Made by a program: the position numbers and the translations under genes. The notes under the pieces are model-generated. The model did not search any database and was not told the DNA's origin. It saw nothing but the letters and a program-made list of their open reading frames with translations. From Portulaca oleracea (taxonomy: Eukaryota > Streptophyta > Magnoliopsida > Caryophyllales > Portulacaceae): a stretch of 64,000 nt of DNA. Every line of letters starts with the position of its first letter. Within the stretch, counting starts at the first letter, position 1. Below are positions 29,776-42,239 of the stretch, in pieces. The stretch covers positions 1,469,298 to 1,533,297 of the forward strand of contig CM055870.1 in the NCBI GenBank assembly GCA_029582165.1, given 5' to 3'.

Positions 29776-32700
29776 AAATAGGGATAGAGGAGTCAATGAG
29801 TTTGTAGCTCAAGTGACATGAGGGTATGTAACAACCCACCCCGAAATCATGTTTAACTATCTATTAATCACAGTAAGTATCCAAATCGCGTTATAAATTT
29901 TTCGCGTTTACCTTTATTTATTTATTGATTTACTTAATTATTTATTGTTATCGGTGTCGAGTCTCGTGCAGGAGATGACTAAGGTGCCGAGTTATCGGCT
30001 TAAAAATTTTACTTTATATGTTCATTCAATGAGTTAAAGTATTTCAGGTTATACAATTTATGTTGTAAAGTTATTTACACGTTAAGTTAAGTTGTATCGG
30101 GTTTTACCGTTGACGCTATTTTCTTAACTGAAAGGGGTCTAATTATTCGACCCCGTAACATTTATATTTTATTACCCAAACCTTAATTTATTTGGGGTAT
30201 ATTTATTTTATTTAAGTACAAGTAATGTTTTATGTTTCATTTATTTGGATTTTCTATATCCAAGTGTTATTTTATTTTAACCCAATTATTACCAATTGAT
30301 TTTATTTTAGTACAAGTAAATTATTTAAGTTTACTACATTACAATTATTGTATTTTAATTACAAATTCAGTTTTGTTTTAAGTTGTTGAGGGAGTAATTA
30401 GAATTAGTATTATTTAGGAAGGGGGGGATTCATTACAATTCATTCTAATTTCCCAACACTCCACACTCTCTCTCTAAACCCTCTCCCTCTCCTTCACTGT
30501 CGGGCTGCCCAGCAGCCACCTCTGTCATTTTCCGGCCACAGCTCTGGCGGTCGGCGTGTGCTCCGGCGGCCCGAGCCACCACTCTTCCTCCCTCTTGTGT
30601 TTCTCCAATTTTTAACTCAAAGGTAACCTCTCCAAACTCCCAATTTCAATTTCTATGAACCCTAATCTGAGAATCTATGTTTCATACTTGCAATTCTCAT
30701 AAATTCTACCTCTTTTACTCTCTTTTATCTTGAATTCAAGTATATAATTGTATTGGTTAAGTTAGGGTTAAGTTTGAGTACATGCATGTGTGTCTTCTAA
30801 GTGTTTGTGAGGTTTTATAGTTGGATTCATGGTGGATGATGTTTATATGTTTATGCATGTGGTTTTTGAGGCCTTTGATGAATGGATTTTTATGGGTTAT
30901 ATTCTGGAAATATGATGGATTAAGGTTATATGGGATTTGGTTATGTTTTGATATGATTAAGAGTGGAAAAAAAACCCAATTAAAAGCTGAAATTTTGGGT
31001 GTTTAAAGTCTCTGTTTGGTTCTGGAAATTTACAGTGTGATAAAAGTGGGATTTTTGCCCAAATTTCTACTCCATTTGATAGCCTAAAGTGTTAGCAAAC
31101 CATAGGCTTTGGAAATTCGAGTTTCCGACATGTATAGCCCGAGTTACGACCAAAACCGTAACCTCACGATTTTGTATACGAATTCTGAGTCAGTATGTTG
31201 AAGGCTGTTTTTCGGACCTTTAGAGACTTCCTTAGTCTTTGTGGTAAACATGAAAGTTTTAGCTAACATTCTGAGCTTTCCGGAAATGTATCATATGCGT
31301 CCATACGATGTCGGGATTAAAAGATATGGGGTTTCCAGTGAAGGGTTGCAATCTGACCTCTGCCCAGAATTCTTAAGTGCATGTCTGATTTGATGGCCTT
31401 TTTTCGTCCCTTTGAAGACTTTATTGGTTTTAGTGATAAACATAAGAGTTTTAGGTCACTCTTTGAGCTTTCCAGAAACATAAAGTTTGTGTTCATTGGA
31501 TATCGGGAGTGTGAGTTACGAGCCCGGGAAGCAGGGCTGTCCGGAACAACATTTCTGCCCAATTTGGTTTATGTAAATGTATGTCTTTTGGGCCTCAAAA
31601 TCAACCCAATAAGGGGTTCTAAGCATAAATGGGTCATGGTTATAAGTTGTCATTTTAGAGTATGTGTTTAAGGCTAAAAGTACCATTATGGAGTCTCAAT
31701 TGAGTCTTAAGGATAGCTTCCAAAAGCTAATATGGTTAGTAAAGTACCTTGTTCCCCCATCTCTCTTTAAGTGTATTATTCAATGTCTTGAGCTAGCTAA
31801 GAGTTTCTTCTAGCTTAGTAGCTTCCAAGTTCAAAGTCAATTCCATCTTTATTGCTTAAATCATTGATCCAAGAGTGTTCTTATCGCATTCGAATATGTA
31901 CATCGTACTCCGTTTTATTGTTCAATTGCTATCATATTATCAAGTCATGTTTAAATCCATTGTGCTTGTCCTAACTTTCAAGCTATAACTACCCCATTCA
32001 TCATCGATTCAAGCTTATTCTATTGGATTCAAGCCCTTTCATTTGAATCATATTCTACGTCATTATTCTCATGTTTTCCGACTCGGAAATTTCTAAGGTT
32101 TTATATGTACTGCTTCTGTCCGGCCATTTTTCGGTCCCTTCCTTTAATTTCTTGCCTTTTGGCCAGTTGTCAAAGTTAAATATCATTTTTTTCACTTTTC
32201 CGTGATGTACTCTTCTACTTCGTTTCGATTTTCCTAACTCAAGTTATGCTACAAACTCTATTTTGTTACAACCTGAAATTTTACTTCTAAAATTGTTACA
32301 TTTATATTACTAAGTTTCCGAACTCATGATTCTGATTCAGAACCTTATTCGGTTCTTCATTTTTATGTATGCTTACATTGGTTGACAAAGTTTCAAAGGC
32401 CATCTCCAAGCCGAGCCGAGCCGCCAAGGTCTTTAGCGTCTTAAGGTACGAAATTGTCCAGCTTTTATGATCTAAATCATATTCATGGTTCATTCGATTT
32501 ATGCCATGTCAAGTTTTATGGTTTACAATGTCTTTATGTTTAATAGTGGACCCGCATTCTATGCTTATATTTACAGTTATGTTTTTAGCACTCCTGATCA
32601 GAGTGCCTTGACCTGGCCAGTGACGACTGCTTAGCAGTCAATCATTCCAAGTTTAGATCAACTTGGGCATACGTGTGTGAGGTGCTTGCACCGATCGTAA

Positions 32701-33487
32701 GGGTTCCACCTACTTTCTATCTTTATTGGTTTATGTTTATGATGATGTCACTCAAGTCCTATTTTAACCCCTTCCCGCTTTCAAAATGAATTTAAATGCC
32801 GCACTAAAACCGCCTTCGAGCGGTTTACGTCTTTGGAGGTTTGCGTCTTGAGTGTTTCCCACTCACTTTGCGAATGTATTTCAATGTTTTGTTTTTAGCG
32901 GTCCGACTCGGGATAACGACGAGGTTAAGCGTATAAGTCGTCGTACATGGTAGTTCTCTAAAGGCGATCGATGGTCGGTAATCAAGGTTACTCAAGGGCA
33001 TTAAAGGCCACTTGGTTGTGGAAAGTCTATATGATATGTTTAATTAAAGGTTGTATAATGTATTTGTACTTTAAGTTTAGCGTTTGAGTTGTATGGAGTT
33101 AAGTACAGTTTTTTGGTGGATTGTTATATTTTTGGTATTGTGTTTTTGCCTTGTCAGAGTGGGGGGGCGGTAATCTTTCGGCCTAGGTGTTCATTGCGCT
33201 AATCACAGGTTTGGGATTCTAAAGTATAGTCTTAATCTTGTGATTAAGGTTGGGGCGTTACAGGGTAGGAGGTTTATCCTCCTCACCATGGTTCGATCCT
33301 TGGTGACCATAATCTCTTTGCATTGGTGGGAATTGTTGAATCTCTCGGGAAACTCCTTGTGGGCCTCATCATGATGTACTCCTCCCTTGGGGCTAGCAGG
33401 CCTACTGAGTTGTTCTTTAGATAAGGGACTCGATAAGTGAATCGACTTATCAAATGTTTAAAAAAATAATAAAAATAGGGATAGAGG
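29776..33487 (+). mobile_element. tRNA-derived SINE, interrupted by a solo LTR
   Basis: The SINE body is 29791-29826 plus 33268-33472, about 240 bp. It is flanked by a perfect 15-bp duplication AAATAGGGATAGAGG (29776-29790 and 33473-33487). Near the start, TTTGTAGCTCAAGTGAC resembles the pol III A box, and CATGGTTCGATCCTTGG resembles the B box. It ends in an A-rich tail. The 3.4 kb solo LTR sits between the two boxes, so this copy could not be transcribed normally. Confidence 0.82.
29827..33262 (+). mobile_element. Solo LTR (~3.4 kb), probably from a Tekay/Del-type chromovirus
   Basis: It starts TGTAACAACCC and ends GGGGCGTTACA, so its ends are the inverted pair TGTAAC/GTTACA. It is flanked by the 5-bp duplication GGGTA (29822-29826 and 33263-33267). 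No gag, pol, primer site or second LTR is present. The size and the TGTAACA-CCC start fit the long LTRs of Tekay/Del chromoviruses; that lineage is inferred from memory. Unequal or intra-element LTR recombination would explain it. Confidence 0.82.
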
Positions 33488-33744
33488 CAGTAATAGTGTA
33501 AGATGTATAACTTTAGTCAAAGTCTCAATTAATTTGGGACGGAGGGAATATAGCTTAGGGCGTGTTTCACTATTAAATAACTAATACTAATCTTACTGAA
33601 GTCGGTTTCGACTTCTTTGATGATTCTACATGTGATATTGATGACTTTATATATTGAGCATTGATAAAGAACTTCACAATCCATACTACAGAGTTTTGAA
33701 GTTAATATTTGTCCAATGTATTAATGAATCACCTTTCAAATATT
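33488..33744. other. Intergenic DNA with a Stowaway-like end fragment
   Basis: GGGACGGAGGGAATA near 33536-33550 resembles the conserved end of Stowaway MITEs. The partner end was not found, so it is a relic. Confidence 0.45.
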
Positions 33745-33976
33745 ATAGGCGCATTTAGTGCGGTCTTGTGTAATCATGCATGATTCTGCGACTCCACCAC
33801 ATTTTACCGCAAATCATTACTTTTCTCTCTCCTCACTTTTTTCCTCTACCTTTTACATCCTCTCTCCTCGCCTACTCTACATACTAATAACCCACCACAA
33901 TTCCACCATACCCGCCACAATTCCACCAAACCTCACCACACCATTCCGCAAAATACCGAATAAAAGAACAGGGTCA
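33745..33976. mobile_element. MITE relic, inverted relative to the copy at 42904-43073
   Basis: The stretch containing ATTTTACCGCAAATCATTAC, then TCTCTCCTCAC and CCACCACAATTCCACC, matches the reverse complement of 42904-43073. The right end AAGAACAGGGTCA is preserved. The left end is diverged or lost and no target duplication is clear. Confidence 0.65.
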
Positions 33977-35335
33977 TAGTTGATAAAGTCACCTTAATTC
34001 CAAATAAAAGTCTCCTATATAAATACACTAAAATTTACATGTAAAATTTAATTTAGAACTCTACATGTTGTAAGTTATATATCCTCCTTTTATATCCAGA
34101 AAAGAATAAAACTTATATGGCCTATTTAAAATTTAAAATTAAGGAATTATGATCTCCAATTAATTGCAATTAACAAAGCCCTCCCAGCTCATTATTCAAC
34201 TTGTCCAATATAAATGAATCTCAATGTCCATAAGGCGTCCAAAATAATTAATCAATCTCGTCCCCAACCCAATTTTTATTTTTATTTTTTAAAAACATCC
34301 AAATGCAAAAGCAAACAAAATTTTATTTTATTTTTTAAAAAAGAACAAAAAGCAACTAGACAATCCTGAACTTCATCCCCAAGTCAAGAAAGAAAACTCC
34401 AAGTCCAACCCCACAAGAGTGGGCCCCACCCCTCACATTCAATAATTCAACCACCCCGCGCTTCATGCTAATGTGCGCCATCCAGATGGCTTCTGTAGTG
34501 GTCCACTAACATACACCCTGAAATAATAGTTGCTAAAAATTTGTTCCATCTCAATAGTCAATACTCAAATTTATCCGATTTAAAAAAACACTCGGTTGAT
34601 TCGAAGCTGATTTTGATATTTGATCGAATTTACTGAATATTTCGACATAATATTTTCTTTTTTATTATTGAAGTTAGACCTGTCAATTTGGGCGGGCGAG
34701 TGGTTTACGGGTCGGTCATATATCGGGTTCGGGTGAATACGAATCGGGTGTATTTCGGGTTTGGGTTAATACGGACGGTATATTTCGGTTTTGGGTCAAC
34801 CCAACTAGTTATGATTGCGACCTTTTTCGCTTTTTCTTTAAATATTATTTTTGGTACAATATAAACAATAAAATATGATTATCTTCTACTATCAATAGAT
34901 TATTGTAAATATTTCAACTTAAATTAGAGAAATAACATACGAATGACTTGTGGTTATAATTTAATAGTCGTGAATTCCAACGAAAAGTCACAAATTCTAA
35001 TATATTTAAACACAAAAAATAAAGTTTTCGGGTCAAACGGGTGGGTTGGGTTTGACCCACTAATTTGCGGATTTTCTGAGTTCAGTATATTTCAGGTTTG
35101 GGTCGAGAAAATCATTTCTTTAAATATTATTTTGGCCAGACCTTACAAATTGGCAGAACCTGAAAATTTCTGATCCAAACATTAATTTTTCATTTTAATT
35201 CTAACATCGATCAAATTTGACTGACCAAAATTTGGCTGAACCAACAAAAAAACCCACTAACCTACGCACCCCGGCGCAATTTAGAAGCCACCACCTATCT
35301 GCTTGTTCAGATCAACAAAAGACACCCACAACCAG
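33977..35335. other. AT-rich intergenic DNA upstream of the WIT-like gene
   Basis: 34680-35130 holds several GGGTTCGGG / TCGGGTTTGGGT phrases, likely part of an old DNA transposon, but I could not find its ends. The rest shows no gene. Confidence 0.5.
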
Positions 35336-35379
35336 TCGTTTTTTTTTTGTTGGCAGGGGTGGACGGTCTTCTTGTGCTT

Positions 35380-36483
35380 GTCTTTAACTTCTTCTCCCAA
35401 AACCCACAAGAATTTGGCTCCCCAGGTAACTAAATCATCTTAATTAACTCCCTGTTATGTATAATTATTGTTCTTAATTGCGGCTCCTAAGTATTGATCT
35501 TGCATTGATTGCTTTGGTCAGCTCTGTCTCTGCATGTTCAATTCTTTGAGTTTTGATGTGCAGTTGAGATGTTTTTGCTCAATTCTCCATTGCATTTTGT
35601 TTATGTGAAAATTGAAGGCTAATTTCCTGAATTAATTGCTAATTAAGTTGATGAATTACACAGGTTTCTGGGTGTGAATTTGTTGAATGTTGCTATGTGA
35701 TTGGTTTACTATGGATGAATTGTGTTACCTGGGAATGATAGCTTAGGAACTCAGATTCAACTTGGATAAAATAGTCAACTGGTAAAGTATTGTGTAGTTT
35801 GTAGGTTCCTATTTTTGGTAGGATACTTGATGCTTTGTATTTTGTTGCATTAAGCTCTGAGTTCATCATGCCATTGAAGTTTGAACTTACCAAATTGTAT
35901 AATTCTGCATTAATTCAAGTTGGTTATGAGTGTTTGACATATCTATGATGATATTCTGCAAGTAATCATATATGAAGTTTGAATTCTGCTTAATTTTCTG
36001 AATTTTTGAAGGTCCATGTATTCAGTTTTTGTTAGCTTTTGAATGATAGTGGAGGTGGTAGTTGAAGATTCCTTGAGTGAAGGTTTTACTTTTAGATTTG
36101 ATTAATCAGTGGAAAAAATGACAGGCCTAAGCAAACTTGATTATCTTAAGTAAATTATGTCAGCAGTTTCCAATTTAGAGAAACTGAAACAAGAGAAAAA
36201 TCCAAAAGAAACAAATCAAGGATAATTTAAAAGAAGAATAGTTGGGCTGGTTTAAATTCAGCATGTAATTCTTAGATTCTATTGACTGCATAATGCATAG
36301 ATTTGTACCCTGATCGAACTGCTTAAGATGTTCAACGTATGTGTGTTTGATGTGAAACTTAGATCATCCTTCCGATTTCCCAACTCAGATTTGGATATGT
36401 GCAGTGAGCAAGTTCAGTCAAATAAATTATGATCATATTTGTTATTAACACTACTTTTTGTACCGAAACGCCTTTTGAATCAG
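35380..36483 (+). other. 5' UTR exon and leader intron of the WIT-like gene
   Basis: A likely non-coding exon ends ...GGCTCCCCAG at about 35425, followed by the donor GTAACT. The intron ends TTTTGAATCAG at 36483, leaving a short leader TAATCTATCACC before the ATG at 36496. No other upstream ATG-bearing exon was found. The intron is T-rich, as is normal for plants. Confidence 0.5.
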
Positions 36484-36495
36484 TAATCTATCACC

Positions 36496-39400
36496 ATGGG
36501 GATAGATGTTCCTGCTGTCAATGACCCTGATGAAGCTGATTTGAAGCCCAGCAGTAACTCCCTGCTTGCAGTTTGTACCGGCGAGAATGGCAAAGTAGAA
36601 ACTGATGTGTTTTCAAATATGTTGACAAGGTTGGAAATAGACTTGGCATATTCGTCTGAGAAGTTGGTCAACTTGGACCTTTACATAACCGTTGTGTCTC
36701 TTGGAGACAATGGGCTCGGGGAATTGTCAGAAGATCAGATCTCAGAAGTGGAAATTGAGAAGGCTCTAATATATGACTTCTTGTTTGGCTATCTATGTTC
36801 TGAGGTGACAGAGTTGGAGCAACACTTTGGTGTGCTTGAAGCACAAATTACGGGTGCATGTCAGAAAATACATCCATGTGATCAAGAGCATTCAGTAGAA
36901 TCCAATAATGCTTTAGAACCGAAGAACTTGCATCAGGTTGGCAGTTCTTGGAAGGATTTACAGGAGAAGGTATCGAAGATGAACAAGCAGTTAGTAGACT
37001 TGCACCGAACCCTCTCTGTCATGGGATCGAACAGTTGTAAGTTGTTTAAGGCCTGTTTGCCAAACAGCTATTAGCTATTGGCTGTTTGAACTAATTGTTT
37101 GACTTAGCTGTTTCGATTAGCTTCCGTAGTAAAATTAGTTATTTGTGAAAAGCTATTTCAAAAACTTCCCAAATAGCTTTTGAAAATTAGTTTTTTTGAC
37201 TTAGGTCAAAAAGCCAATATCCTCAAAATGAGCTTTCTTTTTTTTTTTTTTTGGGGCAAAAGTTGTTTGAAAAAACACCCCTTTGGATAGGAAGCAGATG
37301 TTTTCTTCCCTTCTTTTTCCTCTTTCCTAGCACCTGAAGCAACCTGTAAGCGTTGAAAAACATAAAATATATATGAAGCAGAAAACAATGATATCTTAAG
37401 GTGTTTGTTTGTGCATGTGCAGTATATTCCTTAGAAGATGACAATTCAGAATCATCAGGTTTTGACTTTGGGCAACGAAGACTTGTTCTTGGCATGCTGG
37501 AGAAGTCTCTCGGTGTTGAACTTGACCTTAAGAAGCAACTACTAGAGTCCCGAGAAAGAGAAGAAGAGCTCAAACTAAAACTCCTGCATGCAAATGAAAC
37601 CATCTCGAAAATGGAAGCATTCTCAGAAATCGCTCTGGAACGGCTCCTAGAGGCCGAGTATTCCTCTGAGATGTTCATGAGGTTTGCAAAGGAGATGATG
37701 TTCCGGTTCCAAATTCTCCAGTTTAATCTGCAGTGTTCTGCACAGCGAGAAGCCGAGCTCAAAACAGAACTCCAACGCAGCTCGGAGCAGCTCAAGAAGA
37801 AGGACCACGCACTGGCAGACATCCAGCGAAACTCTGAGAAAATCAAGCAATTTTCCCAAGAAAAGATCACCTTAGAGAAGAAAATACGGCAACTTGAAGA
37901 AAGTTTGAGAGATTCAGAGTCAAAGTTGCGTGAAACGAACGACTCTTATGAAGCTACTCAGGAGCAACTGTCGATAATGGGAGACACGATTGAGTCCCTA
38001 AGAGAGCGCGCTTTCATGGCAGAAGGCAGGGCTGAAAGTGCAGAAACTGAACTCGCTGCATTAACAGAAGAGAACATGGAATTAAGAGAAGAAGTCGGAT
38101 TTCTCAAAGTTGGGGAGGGAAATGATGAGAAGGGTTTGCTGGAGAAACAAGTGAGGGATTTGGAAGCCCAACTGCAAACTGCGAGAGGAGCTTCTGACAT
38201 GCTTTACAGTGCGATCTGGGACATGGAAACGTTGATTGAGGAGCTGAAATCGAAGGTTTCTAAAGTGGAAAGTAGAGCTGAGCATGCTGAAGAGCAGAGT
38301 CTTTTGTTGGCTGAGAGTAATGTGGAACTTAGCAAGGAAATAAGCGTCTTGAAATCGAGAAATGAGAGTTTAGAGGAGAGTTTGAGAGATGTTAATCGGG
38401 CGAAAGTTGCGTGGGGGAAGGACATCAGCAATGGGGCTAAACTTATTACTGAGATGGTCATGCAGCTGGCAGCTGAAAGAGAGAGGATACAGAAACAGGT
38501 AGGATTTGAAATCTGTTGTTCATGCCAAAGTACTGATTACATGTCGATCTTTTTTGTTGTGGGTCTTTTGGAATCAGTCTCTCCCCAAACAATGATTTTT
38601 GTCGAGGTAAGGCTATCTAACTCTAGATCTCCCCAGACCCTGCAAAAGTGGGACCTTTGCTGGGAGTTGTGGTTACATGCCAGATTGTCAAGACTTTTAG
38701 CAATTTTCATAAATATTTGTGAGTTTTTAGTATGCTTTGAAGTGTCCAACTATATGACTTGAAAACTCTGTGATCATAAAATTCTGCTATATGGACTTGC
38801 ACATGGAATCCAATACAAATACATGGCAAATGTTGAGGCTAAGCTATTCTTCTATGTGTTTTTGGCCAATTCCTTGGCTTATAGAGAAAGCCATTTGGTC
38901 AACAATGAAGCAATGTAAACTGAAATTTTCTTTTCTTTTTTGCAGCTATCCTCGTTAGCCAGAGAAAACCAGATACTTGTGCAGGAATTGAGGAAGATGA
39001 GAAACAACAGTTCGAAGGGCAATCAAAGCTTCAGAGAAGATGATACAAAAGCGCAGGGTTCCACCAGTATAAGTAGAGTGGCCTCGGCTGCTGAAGATCT
39101 AGGAGACGGTCCAACATCTGCAACTGCAAGCAACCAGGTGGGTGCTTAAATTTTTACTAAAGCAAAATGCTTCTTCAAACCCCTTCTACTTCTTTTCCAT
39201 GAAGTAGTAAGTAGTGAACAATTTTAAAATCGTAAGTCAATTGGAACCGGTCTCTTTGAATTCTTAGTTCAATGACCCGCACTCTGTATATTATACTCAG
39301 ATTAATTTGGGATAAGCGGCCTGTTTTTATCCAATCCGATTCATTAAAGTATACATACCCGAATCTCCTCAAATCCCACCTTAGCCAAATCCATATTGTG

Positions 39401-39735
39401 TCCGTGTTTTTTTATGATCTCGTTCATGTCGGATTGAAATCTAACAATGTTGACACAAACTTTGACAATATCTACATAATTTTGTTTCTGCTCTTATAGT
39501 TCAGGTAGAAGAGTCTTCAGAACAGAACATGACAGACGATGCTGAAGCTGTAGGTTCCTCCAGTACCTCGGACGATGCTGCCACTACTGATTCACGTAGC
39601 TGTGAAATTGAAACAAAAGTAAAAAGGAAGCATCCTAAGAAGAAGTTTTACGTCTGTCTTTGCTACAATTTTTGTTTTGTTTTTGTCGATTTTTCTAGCC
39701 ATGAACATCAATTGGCAACATATCTATTCGCTTAA
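36496..39735 (+). CDS. WIT2: WPP domain-interacting tail-anchored protein (WIT1/WIT2-like)
   Basis: Four coding exons: 36496-37036, 37423-38498, 38946-39137 and 39505-39735, giving about 679 residues. All introns are GT-AG and the phases join. The N-terminal part has the family motif MLTRLEIDLAYSSEKLVNLD, followed by long coiled coils through residue ~560 (heptad-rich Leu/Glu/Lys). A short basic stretch (KVKRKHPKKK) and a hydrophobic tail end the protein. In Arabidopsis WIT1 and WIT2 anchor WPP-domain proteins such as RanGAP to the nuclear envelope and link WIP proteins to myosin XI-i. Neighbouring BHLH49-like and PUB42-like genes support the WIT2 orthologue. The tail anchor is weak in the annotated frame; a one-base shift gives a better one (see findings). 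Confidence 0.9.
37050..37215. repeat. Possible MITE fragment in the first coding-region intron of the WIT-like gene
   Basis: The intron contains AAGGCCTGTTTGCCAAACAG followed by repeated AGCT(A/G)TT and TTAGTT phrases and an inverted match (AGCTATT / AATAGCT). This looks like a small inverted-repeat transposon, but no clean ends or duplication were found. Confidence 0.35.
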
Positions 39736-40485
39736 TACTTTGGCTTCCAGTGATCACCCCTAAAAAAAAGAAAAGAAAAAGTGTACAGAGTGCTTGTATT
39801 TATTCTCTACCAAGTTTTCTTATAAAAATCAGATTAGTTTGTAAATGATTAATTAATGCAAGTGCAAATATAGCTTTCAAGAGTGACATGCTGATGACAT
39901 CCTCGTGTATCATGACATTTCTTTTTTGTGGTTTCAATATTGGCCAACGACCGTGACTCTTATTTACGGGATTCTTTTTTCTTTTTTTTCCTTCTGAATT
40001 CCCTTGTTCTGGACTAGATTTTTTTTCATATGAAAATTGTTCTAGACGAGACTACTAGTTGAGAATAATAAATTAAGCGCATATGCAACGGTGAGTTGTG
40101 ATGGCATGATACGATGCCAAGCGCATAAATGGAAAATGCAGCGTCTGGCGAGTATGAGTGTAGGCGGTGGGAATAACTCAAACTCATGCTCGAGGCGCAA
40201 GGTCAAAGACAAGATTTTCGACAGTTTTTTCTTTTTTCTATTTTGGTTGTAGAATTTAAATTATTAAATGCGGGGCCTACACACTTTTTTTAATTATTTT
40301 AACCAACCTCACGTTAATCATTGGAAAATAAATTAATATGAAGAATCTAACTCTAACTCTCATTGTGGATCATACTGTTTCCATCTCATCCAATGAGTAT
40401 AAATCATGTTCATCGTTGCGGGTGCTCTAATAATAATGAGAAAAAAAAGGTTTGATGTGGAAAAAGATATTTAAAAAACCAAAAA
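39736..40485. other. Intergenic DNA between the WIT-like gene and the snoRNA gene
   Basis: No gene is seen. Part of this will be the 3' UTR of the WIT-like gene. Confidence 0.55.
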
Positions 40486-40490
40486 CGATT

Positions 40491-40669
40491 TGGGCCTTTA
40501 AAGTAAAAATAGTTCTATTTCAAATCATCAACAGCTGGCCCAACCCAAACTTAATCATACACGGAAAAGAATAGAACGACACAGAACAATGTCGTTTTAT
40601 TTGCCTTATTTGCCTAAACGAATCCCCCGAAAAAAGAGCGTGTTTGAAAACCCTAATTAGAAACCCTAA
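40491..40669 (+). promoter_or_regulatory. Promoter motifs of the snoRNA gene: two site II elements and two telo-boxes
   Basis: TGGGCC lies at 40491-40496 and its reverse GGCCCA at 40537-40542 (site II). AAACCCTAA occurs at 40648-40656 and 40661-40669 (telo-box). This pair of motifs is typical of plant snoRNA and ribosomal-protein promoters. The snoRNA begins about 130 bases downstream. Confidence 0.65.
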
Positions 40670-40800
40670 TAAATAGCATCAATTGCCCCACACCACAACA
40701 AAACAATTCCCTGTCATTTTCCCTCTCCAGCCCCACAGATCCACCCTCTCCAGACTCCCTCTCTCTCATCTTCTATTTAATCATCGTGAAATCAAAGGCG

Positions 40801-40890
40801 AAGCGAAATGATGAAATTATTAAATCGGAGCTGAATTTCTGGATGTAGAATTCAAACACTCCAATAGCCTTCAAAGTTCTCTGATCGCTT
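40801..40890 (+). ncRNA. Box C/D snoRNA predicted to guide 2'-O-methylation of 25S rRNA
   Basis: A perfect C box ATGATGA (40808-40814) and D box CTGA (40881-40884) are closed by a 6-bp terminal stem, AAGCGA (40801-40806) with TCGCTT (40885-40890). An internal D' box CTGA is at 40831-40834. Directly upstream of the D box, GCCTTCAAAGTTCT (40867-40880) is complementary over 14 bases to the conserved large-subunit rRNA stretch AGAACTTTGAAGGC. By the D+5 rule the methylated base is the C of AGAAC. The rRNA stretch is recalled from memory. The D' guide has no target I recognise. Promoter motifs upstream support an independent gene. I cannot give the plant snoRNA number. Confidence 0.8.
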
Positions 40891-41059
40891 GCTTTCGTGA
40901 GTTTTATTTCTTTCAAGATTTGATTTGATTTGATTTTGGTTTTCATTTAGCGAGATTTGCACCAGAATACGTAGCTTGATCGAGAAATTGTGTGTCAAAG
41001 GCTACACGAGCTTGGTGCTAAATTAACTCTCTTCTTCTCTCTCCAATTTTCTGGGCTGA

Positions 41060-42235
41060 TGCTTCTTTTAGTGAGTATTTGTCCTGTTTGAGATTGAGAA
41101 CATTCTTGTTCACATTTTCTATTACAATTTCGAATTTATTGGTTGTTTTGCCAAAATGTTTTTCATCAGTTCAAAATATTAGCCAACTAAAAGTATGCAA
41201 TTTTTAGTCAAGTTCATTATACACAAGCTGAGCATCTACTAATTAACATTCAAAATACACTTATACACAAGATGATGAATTTACCTTGATTCATGCTACG
41301 ATATCATGCACCGAATGACCCATAACTCTGAAAATTAAGAATGTTTTGAGGTGTTGGACAAGGAAGCAACATCAGAGATTCAGAATACTTGGTAGTGACT
41401 TTCTTCATTGATTGAGAATGTTTTTCAAGTCTTTATATTAGCGGTAGTGAATGGAGTGTTCCGAAAGGCTGAATGTTAAGCCAAACATAAACCTGTGCTA
41501 AGATTCAAACTTGAGACTTCAAGTTGATGGTTGAAGGTATAGTGAGTAATAGTTTCAATACTCTAACAATTGCTACCAACAGTTCCTAGTTCCTACCCAC
41601 TACCAAATTCCAATAGATCCCAGAATGATAGTAAATCACCAATTAAACTGGTGCAGTGGATTCAATATTTGTGCATACTTAACCAAATTCAGAAACACTT
41701 CAACACACAAAGACAACCATGCTTGCTTGCTTGGAGCAACAAAGTATTCTGAATTATCAAACTTCAACACACTTCAACATTAACTGCACACAGCACACAT
41801 GTAGCAAACTTTTTTTTTCCGGATTATTAATAGTCATAGCAACCCGCAAACAAAACAGCAAATTATCAAAATAAAAGTGTTACAACTAAATTGCTAACTA
41901 AAAAAACACAGCAAGTGCTTTAGCGTGCACCAGACAAAATGAAACCATTACATTGCAACGAAATGCAAGATCAATGAATTCAACTTCTTAGGTTACAAAA
42001 GACAATGCAAGATCATTGAATTCAACTTCTTAGGTTACAAAAGACTCGTGCGCCAATAGCAATGCCAATAATCACAACTAACTTTCTGACCACCTTTTTA
42101 TCCACAAGCAGCTCTACAAGTTGTATATCTGACAAGCTGTTATTTTACTTATTTATATTTCATTTTTCTCTCACACCATGTGGAATTAGTGGGCTCCTAA
42201 ATTGTGATGGTGACCCAGTTGGCTCCTGGGCTTCG
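41060..42235. other. Intergenic DNA with a 45-bp direct duplication
   Basis: CAATGCAAGATCATTGAATT and the following text to AAAAGAC (42004-42046) repeats the sequence just before it (from about 41960) with few changes. No gene is seen; short frames are unconvincing. Confidence 0.55.
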
Positions 42236-42239
42236 AAAT

